From the NCBI GenBank assembly GCA_950295325.1, contig OX485808.1:34743180-34807179 (forward strand): DNA of 64,000 nucleotides, written 5' to 3'. This stretch comes from Polytrichum commune. Taxonomy: Eukaryota; Streptophyta; Polytrichopsida; Polytrichales; Polytrichaceae. Made by a program: the position numbers and the translations under genes. This document shows, piece by piece, positions 23,062 to 32,312 of the stretch. Within the stretch, counting starts at the first letter, position 1, and each line of letters starts with the position of its first letter. The notes under the pieces are model-generated. The model was not told where the DNA came from and did not search any database. It was given only the letters and a program-made list of their open reading frames with translations.

Positions 23062-23202
23062 CAGTAGAAATATTATTGCATATTCATGTAGAGGACTTCA
23101 TTACCTATCCATGGATACCAAGAACTCATTTTTTGGACTTCATATGAATTTTTGAGAGCCAAAAAACCGAGACTATGTCCAAACTTCCAAAAAAAGTTAA
23201 AA
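23062..23202. repeat. Junction unit, copy 3 of 3
   Basis: Nearly identical to 19655-19780 over about 120 bp, from agtagaaatattattgc to gactatgtccaaact. It lies between a satellite patch and satellite C. Confidence 0.88.
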
Positions 23203-23697
23203 AGTGCAGATTCAAGGGGAACTCGGGAGCGGACGTATGGGAACGCTAGAGCGGACGCATGGGAACTCTAAAGCAGACGTAGGGGAACATGGAGCGGACT
23301 TATGGGAACGTTGGAGCGGACGTAAGGGAACATGGAGCGGACGGGGGGAACGCGATAGCGGACTGAGGGGAGCGGACGGAGGGGAACATGGGGCAGACGG
23401 AGGGGAACTAAGGGGCGGACGTAGGGAACGAGGGGGCGGACGTACTGGAACGCAGGAGGGCGGGCGGGCGGACGGAAGGGAACGGAGCGCGGACGGGCGG
23501 GAACGGGAGGGAACGTGGAGCGGAAGGAGGGGAACATGGGGCGGACGTGGGGGAACGCGGGGACGGGGGGGAACGCGGGGGGCGGACGTAAGGGAACGGG
23601 CGCGGACGGGAGGGAACGGGTGCGGACGGGGGCGGGAACGGGTGCGGACTGGGGGGGAACGGGTGCGAACAGGGTGGGAACGGGGAGCAGATGGAGG
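23203..23697. repeat. Satellite C (G-rich, upstream of RING gene)
   Basis: Plus-strand units such as gggaacg(t/c)(t/g)ggagcggacg and gggaacgggtgcggac. It runs straight into the TATA box at 23700. The RING coding strand carries the G-rich form here and in copy 1, whereas the transposase and kinase genes see the C-rich form. Confidence 0.92.
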
Positions 23698-24730
23698 GGT
23701 ATATAAGTGGAGGGGACCACTTACATACCCCACTCCACTCCTTGTGGGCGCCCGGACGACCCTCCTCTACTACAGAGTGCGGGGTAGCGAGGTGCTCGGA
23801 GGAGTTAAGGATCCCTTTTTTGGGATCCTTTTATACTTTTTTTACTGACCTGTTTGTGGGTGTGATCCACGTGGACCCCCCGGGTACGCAACTCCCGTAT
23901 TATATGGTCCTGATTATAATCACTTATAATGCGTTTTAGTCCAATATTGAGTGATACAATTTGTTTTAATGTAGGAAACCCTTGTAGCCCTTCTAACAAG
24001 GAATCCAAAAATGTAATTATATATAGGAAATGAATATATTTTGAAGCATATAATTGCATTAAAAACCTAATTATATGATTTTTTTTTAATACAGGTACCA
24101 TAGGTCAAACTACCCAACATTTTGGATTTTTTAATAAAATTTTAACATTGTGAATGAATTATAATTTTAATGGGAGGCAACTATTCGTGGCTTATAATTT
24201 TAATGGGAGGCTTAATAAATATGCAACCCAACTTTTTTTTCATCTCATTTTATTTGATTTGGTCTTTACCCAATTTTTTTTTTATCTCATTTTATTTAAT
24301 TTGGTCTTCACCCAACTTTTTGATCATTTTAATTTGATATAATTTGATATAATTTTTACAAAAGCCGTCCTCTAAGCCGTTTTAAGTACGATGCCCCCTG
24401 CGTATAATATGGGAGTTGCGTACCCGGGGTGGACCCGTTCCCTTGTGACGTGGCATATTGCATTTTTGGCATATTCCTTGTGACGCGCCCAGTCAACTGG
24501 CCTCTGCGTGAGCGTTGGTAGCGGGGTGCTCGAAGGGTGTGCTGAATTTTTGAACTTCAACTTTTAACGACATTTTTGAACTAATTCCACAGCAACACTA
24601 TTTTGAAGTGTATGCTTGGATGTTTTGTAGCACTATTATGAAGTGCAATTAGTAATTTAAAAATTAGAGTTCTAGATTAGAATTAGAAACTACAATTTGG
24701 GTGGATACGGTAAGTGAAGGATTTCCAGAC
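23698..24730 (+). promoter_or_regulatory. RING gene promoter and extended leader, copy 2
   Basis: TATA box tatataag at 23700-23707, at the satellite edge. The leader matches copy 1 up to about 23870 and again from about 24547; between them lies the inverted-repeat insertion 23873-24435 plus about 110 bp. The box-to-ATG distance is therefore about 1 kb instead of about 340 bp, so transcription or splicing of this copy may be altered. Confidence 0.6.
23873..24435. mobile_element. Small inverted-repeat element nested in RING leader
   Basis: Terminal arms of about 32 bp: left arm 23873-23904 containing gggtacgcaactcccgtatt, right arm 24403-24435 with its complement (aatatgggagttgcgtaccc). The interior is AT-rich and noncoding, with a tandemly repeated ttttatctcattttattt segment. 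Copy 1 lacks it, so it arrived after the copies separated. Superfamily not determined. Confidence 0.7.
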
Positions 24731-27004
24731 ATGGCAAATGGAGGATCTGGAGACATGGCAAGTGGAGGATCAGGTTGTCACAGATCACATGTACGCAAGG
24801 CCGCTGGGTTAGAGTGGGATGTTTATGATGACAACACCCAAAAAGCCAGGGCAGGTTGGGAGAATGTACCACAACCGTGGTCAGCGAAGACTGCAATGCA
24901 GTACGTGGGCTTCCCTCATTTTAATCGGTTGTGGCCAAGATCTTGTCACGAGCGACATTGCAAGGCCATCAGTGCGAGTTATATGCAGCTTGATGACGTG
25001 GAGGTAAAATGGAGATTCCTAACGATACTTAGAAGTATCTCCAATTTGGATAGATGGCCCAAGAGTGCAATTCCAAAGTCGGTGGCGTGTATGATGTATA
25101 CGGAGCACGTGTTGCGAGTTAGGGTGGATTGGTCAAGTTTGGCTGCTCTGTATGGTCAGAAATTTGGAGGTATTGGAATTGCATTCACTAAATGCACAGT
25201 TCCAGATATTCCATACACTTCCGTTCCGGAGTGGTTTAGGAGGAATCCTCGACTAGTGGATGAGCCTGGGGCCCCAATTCCAGAGGGTCGGGAACCAAAA
25301 AAACCACGTAATCGTAAACAACCAGCCAATGACGTGGAGATGGCCATCGAGGAGGCGTTTGAACATATGGATGAGGACATGGAGGCAAATATCGAGGTCA
25401 ACAACCTGATCAACGAGGTGGTTAACGAGGCCCTAAACGAGGTAAACCTTGGTGAACTTGGAGCGGACCCGATGGAGAGCAGAATGGAGGAATTGCGTAA
25501 GCAACATGCCGTGGAAATTCGTGAATATAAAGCAAGTATTTTCGAGTTGGAAAGTAAAGTTGCAACACTTACGATGGGGGAGGCTGGCAGTTCAAGTAGT
25601 ACACCAATTAACCTTCAGTCTTTGGAAGCAGAGAGGGACACAGCTTTACAGGAGGCCCAGATTGCAAAGTCACAAGCTCTGGAAGTATGTATGAGGAATG
25701 AAGTAATGCGAGGAAAGATGGAGGCGTTGCAAAATGAGGTGGTGGACATGCAACAACAACTTCAAATGGTCAATGAAATGGTTGTTGATCACGAAGCCAA
25801 GATTGGCGGACTAGAGGAGCAAAATGCAAGGTTGAAGAAATTTCTGTTGGATGCGATTGTAGAGCGCAAAAATATGAGGACAAGCACATTCCTTGCTATG
25901 GCCAAGGCTCATCAATTTGAAGCTGAGTTCGAGAGCATCCAGAAAGAATGGAACCGCAATCAGAGAATGCGGAACATGATGCTCACGTCATGGCCAGAAG
26001 ATGAGCATATGTATCCTAGTAGGTGGGATATAACTAATGAGTGGACATTGCCAAACGGGAGCATCGATTGGCGTCAAGTGACCGACCCAGATCACCATTG
26101 GGATGTGACCCAAGTGCATGAATATCCATTCCGCATGAGGGGTGAGTTGTTATGGCCAAATCCACATACAATGGTCTTCGACGGAACCGCGTGTGCGATT
26201 TGCCAATGTCCATTTGGCCCAGAGGGATGCTTTCAAGTTGGATCATGTGGGGCCCAATTCCATCCACAATGTCTAATAGGGAATATGATCAAGAAACGCC
26301 AATGTCCTCATTGCAGATCACCCTTGCACCCTCGTTTGTACCTCCAATTTGGCCTTCGGGATTACATGCCTAACGACTGGGTGTTAAAGCCATGGGACTT
26401 TCCCTTCGATCTTCAAGAGTTTGATGGGGAAAATGTTGAATGGAGTTGGTTATACAATTGTGCCAAAGTTGAGCTATGGCACGAGAACAGAGATGGTGAC
26501 TGGACACGGAATGCACGTCAAATTTTGTATGTTGCAGACGAGTTGTATCCCAACAAGCCCCCCGATCATGGCTTAAAAAGATTTTTGTACCAAACTCTTG
26601 AATGGCATTGAGATACAACCAGCAGACAATTAAAGAGAGGCATTCATCCTTCTTGGTACAATGCAGCAGGTCTCGAATCAGTATTGGAGCATAATTTGGA
26701 AGAAGATGCAGATAACATGCCTACGGAACGGGATCCGAGATTTGAATTGCAGTTAGAGGTGGGGTACCACAAGAACAGGCTGCAGTTGGCTGCAATTGAT
26801 GCACTCTTGCAAAGAGTTGCGGATGATGCGGTATTGAGATGGCTAAATGGTGGGCCAAGACCACATAATGCCGTTCCATTATCTCCTGGTAGTCGTCCAT
26901 ACCTCACCCGTGGAACAACGCGAAGCATGCAAGCGGGGGAATCATCACGAGCACGACGAGGATCTACTTCAGCTGCAATACACCTCGATTCAGATTCGGA
27001 TTAG
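24731..27004 (+). CDS. Variant RING-finger coiled-coil protein of the hAT element
   Basis: The start is the first ATG (MANGGSGDMASGG). Parts: Gly/Ser-rich N-terminus; globular region (about 20-200); acidic linker; coiled coil (about 250-410, rich in EEL/LQ heptads); zinc finger at about 488-527 with CAIC, a central SCGAQFHPQC, and CPHC; globular region with WSWLYNCAKVELW; tail LDSDSD. The finger has Cys-x2-Cys, Cys-x4-His-x2-Cys and Cys-x2-Cys; one usual RING ligand is Ala. A TGA at 26609-26611 (Trp in copy 1) ends the open frame at 626 residues; the remaining 130 codons to 27004 stay open. RING proteins usually act as ubiquitin or SUMO ligases; here that is inference. Its constant pairing with the transposase suggests a transposition or silencing-escape role. 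Confidence 0.78.
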
Positions 27005-27703
27005 GCATTTTTGTACCATGTTTAGAAAGTTGTATAGGAACGGAGGAAGACTTTGGATACAATAAACATATTTCATATTCAGAGAATATATAATATAAAG
27101 AGGATTTACCGACAAGTTGTCATTTCTAAGATCGTGTAAAAGATAGCATATGGATGCCACATGTTTTAATGTTATTCGAAACTTTTAAAAACTTACTTGA
27201 ATATTAGTAATTCATATGATAGTCTAACCAAAAGTACTATTGACTACATAGTCAATATTGAATACCACATAAAAATATAATTATATAAAACGGATAGAAA
27301 GGTCCTCAAAAAGAGGATGTCACCAACGAAGCATGTACAATCGAGCAATAGGGGATTGCAATATTTATAAAAGCATTTTCTTTAAGAAGCTCAATAAATA
27401 AACATAAAACTCCATTCACAGTAAGAATAATACAAAATAGTAATTAATAAAGGCATAACATGTTATTGGAGATTAATTGCAATGCCAAGTTGACAACCAT
27501 ATTGTATTTTAAATTTTTAAAAAAACATGCAATAAATAATTTTATTACTATAATAAAATGATACAACTTCGAAAGTAACGTTCGCTTTGTGGTCTAAAGG
27601 TCTTACCGAAGGCCCTAAGGTTGTAACTTGTATCAATTTTGACGTAAATAATAAATTATGGGAGTACGTGGGAGCACCGAAATACCACATTTGTGCAAAA
27701 CCA
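27005..27703. other. Shared 3' region between convergent genes, copy 2
   Basis: About 700 bp, AT-rich, homologous to 4165-4757 in inverse order. No gene is visible; presumably it holds the facing polyadenylation sites. Confidence 0.7.
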
Positions 27704-30700
27704 TTACGTTCGAATCCGTACTGTGGGATCATTTGCTTCGACACATCTTGGGTCCTCTTCAGACTCGTCTGTGCTGCAATCATCATCCGTTTGGGGAGTC
27801 GCGCTCCGAAGATGCAACTCTCGGTCACGTTGTGAGAAAATTATCTTCTTGGTCGGCCGGGAGCCCTCTGCATCATGTATGCCATTTTCATCTAGATGTG
27901 GTCTACCCTCATCTTCATTGTAGTCTTCAGCAGTAAACGGAAGCGATCTTCCCTGATACCTCTTCCTAGTACGTTTGACACCTCTCGTAGTTCTCTGACG
28001 CCCTCCACCCGTACCACGACTTGAGTGCACTTCATCTCTAATTCCATCTATAAAAACATCCCCCGTTGTACTTCTGCCTCCAACTCCAAGGCCACCTGTT
28101 CCGTTGGATTGACTGTGTGGAAGTGAAACTGATGCGGATGGAATTGCAATTGGTATGTTCTCAACAACATGTCGACGAACAGATTGACAACGTGGCGCCT
28201 CTGTAGTAACATTTCTTGAAACATTGTGTATAGCAACCAAAGTAGCACCCACCGCAGTTGCACGTGAAACACCCAATCCAGAAGTATTGGCAATACTTCG
28301 AGTGAGAGGACGACGTTGACCTTGTGCATGCACTTGCACCGTAGAGGTTGATGCAATTCTTTGAAGAGCACGGAATCGAGTTGTAGGCATTTCAAGAACA
28401 TTGGGCGTTTGATCTTCTATACGATGGTTGGATATGAGGGAGGCGTCCATGGATTCAGAATGTACTCGGGCTGGAAGTGGATCCTGTTGAACGTGCGTTG
28501 GCTCATTTGCGGGTAGTACATTGTCACCTTCACCAAAAGAAAGAGAATCGCTCCGAGGTTGCAAGGAATCTACTTCAATTCCTACATTCTCACTTGCCCC
28601 CATAGCAACATTATGGTCAGGGCGAAACCCTTGTCCAGTGTGGAGAGTTTCAAAAGGCGGTCCTCCAATAGACCCCTCATGATCGTCATGCATTCCGTCG
28701 TTATGTTGGGGGACATCCGGTTCATCAAAATCAAACACCCCAAGATTTCCATCACTACCATTGCCATCCTCATCTTCTGAATCATGATTCTCGGAATCGA
28801 GGTCATCCAAATTAAAGTCGATGTCATCAACATTGTTGTCATCATCATTTCCGGCCCTATCATTTGGATCCACGTCATCTTCGTTGTCATCTTCTTCGTC
28901 AAGGTCATCGTCAGAATGGACCTCATTCAATTCGTACCATTGCGCAGGTCTTGGGCCCCTCCGATGTCGAATGAGCCTACTATTGGTATATATGTAGACG
29001 AGGTCCTCGGCACGACTATGCTTCAAGCGATTGCGACTCTTGTTGTGAACATATGAATACATGCTCCAATTGCGTTCACATGCGGATGCGGAACATACTT
29101 GTGCAAGGATACGTCTTGCTATTGTTTGGAGGGCTTTAGCTCCACCTCCCATTGCATCCCACCATTCATGGAGAGGTGCGGCATGCACGCTCGGGTCAGT
29201 AGAATCAGCAAAAGGCCCTCGATTTTCAAGGAAATCTTGGTACTGGTGGAGGATTTGGACATAAGTATCCTCATCTTGAGCAAGCCTGCGAAGAACTCGA
29301 TTTAGGATTGTCCTCGAATTCTCATCCTCATGGAGTGGGGCCCAACCACATAGAAGCGGATTTAACATCGCTCCAGCCCAATGTAGATCATTCAACATCA
29401 ACCTCCATCTATTTTGAAACGTTAGCATAGCATTTGCAGCAAGCTCAGGGCTTAAGCGAAATGGAGGTTTACTGAATCCACGAATATGGGTTTGTAAATC
29501 ATGCATGACCCTCCAAGCCATTCCCATTGCAGGCGCCTTGCCATCAAATACACGAAGAGCTTTAACAACCGGGATCACCATATACAAGAAATTTTCGCAC
29601 GTGTTCCAGAATCCATCAGAACGTATAAAGCTTCGCACAGCAGAGCCCTTCATGTAAGAGGTGCAAGATCTCCTCCTCATATCACGCATTAGAGTAGGCC
29701 AATCCTCATCAACCACCATTCTTTCCAAAGCATTGCGTACTTGGAGAAGACGTTCTATCATGATGAAGTTCGTTGCAAAACGGGTCTCTACAGGTAGGCG
29801 GAGTGAGAGATTTGGTGACAACCTCCGGAATATAGCTTGAGAAGCATGATGGTTTTTAACAAATACACAAATATGGCGCGCTTTTTTTACCAACTTTTTC
29901 ACCCATTCCTCCTTCCCCCAATCTTCTAAGAGGAGATCTAGGCAATGTGCAGCACATCCTTGAAAATATAGATCGGGATTTGCTCGAATCAAGTCGCGAG
30001 CAGCGGAGGCCATAACTGGGGCATTGTCGGTGCAAACTTGGACCACATTATGTCGACCAACCTTTTCCACAAATGGTTGAATTTGAGCAGCAACGTAGAC
30101 ATGATCCTTGTGATTTCCCGTGGTGTCAATGGTACCCAAGAAAATGTCTCCCTTTGTGCTACATTGAAGAACGTTTAGGAGAGGTCGGTTTTGCACGTTG
30201 TCCCATCCATCATAACATATTGTAACGCCATATTTGTCAACGGAATTCCCCAACTTCTCCTTCACTTGCCTATCTAGGTCAACCTTTTTATCAGTTAACA
30301 ACTTCGTACGGATGGCATTGTACGATGGTGGTGTGTAGGCTGGCATTCGATGATGGGCAGTTTCACGCACAGCATGAACAAATGCAGGATGTCTCACAAT
30401 GTTGAAAGGAATGTTAGCTTCATAAAAAGCCGTTGCCCATGCTCTATCAAGGAGTTGTTTTGTTGACACATTGAACCCCTCCGTTATGTTGAGTTGACGT
30501 AGTTCACGAGGAGGTGTGCCATATATCACAACATCAGAATGTTGAGTGGATTGGGACATAAGCAAAGGCTCTGTTTCACTAATTACGAAGTCCGCTATAA
30601 TAGGCTCCAGAGGTACAATATCTGGCACCGGAGAGTCCTCATTTACAATGCCTACATGTAAGGGCACAATGCCTCCGCAATGTTCAAACAAGACCCTAAT

Positions 30701-30901
30701 ATGCGGGGGTACCATCCTACATGTGGAAACATCACAAGCACCCCCTACAGGAGGTCTATAACCAAGGTGGGCCAACATTCTATTTCCTCGGTAAGATATG
30801 ACGAACGGGCAAAACCTACATTTAACCTGCCTTTGTGATTTACCGGGAACCATCCCCTTATCCTCGTACCAATGATCCCATGCATCATTTCGGCGTGGCA
30901 T
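27704..30901 (-). CDS. hAT transposase, intact 1065-residue frame
   Basis: Cuts and joins the element's ends. Order: BED-type zinc finger (residues about 4-65; Cys 28, Cys 31, then AHLGYRP); DUF659/RNase-H core with Asp 231 (YDGWDN) and Asp 292 (CTDNAP); GCAAHCLDLLLED; helical insertion; hAT dimerisation region with the third acidic residue in CERNWS (about Glu 608), WWDAMGGG before it, and KSRNRLKHSRAEDLVY after it. A long tail follows: acidic Asp-rich segment (about 680-760), Ser/Thr/Pro-rich linker, basic GVKRTRKRYQGR. Typical hAT transposases are 600-800 residues, so the tail is extra. No stop or frame break. MPRR was taken as the start because the upstream sequence looks like a leader intron acceptor (tttgtatttgcag). 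Confidence 0.92.
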   Translation of the reverse strand: MPRRNDAWDHWYEDKGMVPGKSQRQVKCRFCPFVISYRGNRMLAHLGYRPPVGGACDVSTCRMVPPHIRVLFEHCGGIVPLHVGIVNEDSPVPDIVPLEPIIADFVISETEPLLMSQSTQHSDVVIYGTPPRELRQLNITEGFNVSTKQLLDRAWATAFYEANIPFNIVRHPAFVHAVRETAHHRMPAYTPPSYNAIRTKLLTDKKVDLDRQVKEKLGNSVDKYGVTICYDGWDNVQNRPLLNVLQCSTKGDIFLGTIDTTGNHKDHVYVAAQIQPFVEKVGRHNVVQVCTDNAPVMASAARDLIRANPDLYFQGCAAHCLDLLLEDWGKEEWVKKLVKKARHICVFVKNHHASQAIFRRLSPNLSLRLPVETRFATNFIMIERLLQVRNALERMVVDEDWPTLMRDMRRRSCTSYMKGSAVRSFIRSDGFWNTCENFLYMVIPVVKALRVFDGKAPAMGMAWRVMHDLQTHIRGFSKPPFRLSPELAANAMLTFQNRWRLMLNDLHWAGAMLNPLLCGWAPLHEDENSRTILNRVLRRLAQDEDTYVQILHQYQDFLENRGPFADSTDPSVHAAPLHEWWDAMGGGAKALQTIARRILAQVCSASACERNWSMYSYVHNKSRNRLKHSRAEDLVYIYTNSRLIRHRRGPRPAQWYELNEVHSDDDLDEEDDNEDDVDPNDRAGNDDDNNVDDIDFNLDDLDSENHDSEDEDGNGSDGNLGVFDFDEPDVPQHNDGMHDDHEGSIGGPPFETLHTGQGFRPDHNVAMGASENVGIEVDSLQPRSDSLSFGEGDNVLPANEPTHVQQDPLPARVHSESMDASLISNHRIEDQTPNVLEMPTTRFRALQRIASTSTVQVHAQGQRRPLTRSIANTSGLGVSRATAVGATLVAIHNVSRNVTTEAPRCQSVRRHVVENIPIAIPSASVSLPHSQSNGTGGLGVGGRSTTGDVFIDGIRDEVHSSRGTGGGRQRTTRGVKRTRKRYQGRSLPFTAEDYNEDEGRPHLDENGIHDAEGSRPTKKIIFSQRDRELHLRSATPQTDDDCSTDESEEDPRCVEANDPTVRIRT

Positions 30902-31144
30902 GACTTCAACAAAACCTGCAAATACAAACAAGTTAGAGCAAGTAACTTTGATCGCATACTAGGTCCTGTTCAAGAGTGCCACAAGGGCAACCCTAATTCA
31001 CAGTCACTAGATTGGACAAAGTATCCTCAGCATTCGGGTCTCACGCATTCAATCCTCACTCCTCAAAGGAGAATCAAAAGACTTGAGACACACTATGTCA
31101 GTGGAGGCAAAAATGGCACCTTGAACCCTCAATTTATAGTATTC
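30902..31144 (-). promoter_or_regulatory. Transposase promoter and leader, copy 2
   Basis: The minus strand reads actataaatt at 31140-31131, a few bases from satellite D. The leader is closely conserved with copy 1 (930-1158). Two leader features recur in both: gtgtctcaag after the box and the splice-acceptor-like tttgtatttgcag before the ATG. Confidence 0.65.
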
Positions 31145-31331
31145 GAATCGGACGGGGGAGCGGACGGGGAGCGGACGGGGAGCGGACGGAGGGGGGGAGC
31201 GGACGGGGGAGCGGACGAGGGAGCGGACGGGGGAGCGGACGAGGGAGCGGACGGACGGGGGGGGAGCGGATGGGGGGGGAGCGGACGGGGGAGCGGACGG
31301 ACGGGGGGGGGAGCGGACGGGAGAGGGGGGG
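31145..31331. repeat. Satellite D, proximal part
   Basis: Plus-strand array of gcggacgggggga-type units beside the transposase TATA box. It is split from its distal part (38311-38402) by the LTR element. Confidence 0.9.
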
Positions 31332-32312
31332 TGTCGCAACCCTTGCTAGCCCCCCTTGACAATCTTGCCAATTTTCAATTCTAGCAAAGGTTACGAGTGC
31401 TAACCATTCGCATTCCGCCATGCTAATGATTAGCTCCTCCTACCCCGGACCTTATAGTTCATAGGAGGGAACCAACCCTCCTACTTTGCTTTCGGGACTC
31501 ACCCCTTAATCGGTAACCCATTCCTAGATGTGGACTTCCATCCATGGAAGTCCAATCCCATGTTGATCATCGCGTTGCCGGAGCAACACTACAACAACCC
31601 GAACCATACTAGGCAACTATAGCCTCACAATGGGCCAATGCCCATGGAGGCCTTGCCGTTCGGCCTCGGGTGGGTGAGGCCACAGCACCTCACCCATATA
31701 AGCCTCTAGGACTTCACGCGGGGCCCCTACCCCACCGTCAACCAACCTCTTGTCTCTCTACCAAGAGTTGGGGCCAAGTGGACATTTTCCTTTAGCTGCT
31801 GGGCCTAGAACCCCCCCCCCCCCCAGCAGCTTCAGACCATCATAACTTCCTTGTATGATGTCCGATCATAACAACCAACCACTCCATCCTCATCTACGCG
31901 TCACGTAGATGCCGATGGACTCCTCACTTGCCCCATTTGAGCAAGTCTTGAGGAAGTTATGCCTGTTTGAACCTTGGCAGTCCCGGGAATCACTCCCAGG
32001 CACTGCTGTACCAGGGCGCTGTCCCGGGACAGCGCCCCACTCAAATGGCAATAACTCCTAGCTCACACCTCCGATTGAGGTGTTCTTGAGCTTTCTAGAA
32101 TCACCACGCCATGAGCTACGCATAACTCATGGCTTTACCCTTGTGCCTCCTAATATTCGTGGGTGGGAGGCGTTCCCAACGCCCGGGGCCCTCACCCACA
32201 CTAGGATCACTTGGGCCCTCTCACCAACGGCGCCACAAGTCCCGGGTGTCACTCCGGGGTCCCCCTTGTGCCCATGGTGTTTCGGGCACTCCTCATGGAG
32301 AGGTGCGCGACA
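31332..32312 (-). repeat. 3' LTR of the Gypsy element
   Basis: 981 bp, beginning tgtcgcaacc and ending gcgcgaca on the plus strand. A purine-rich tract (ggtgggggtgag on the minus strand) adjoins it on the internal side. Confidence 0.88.
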
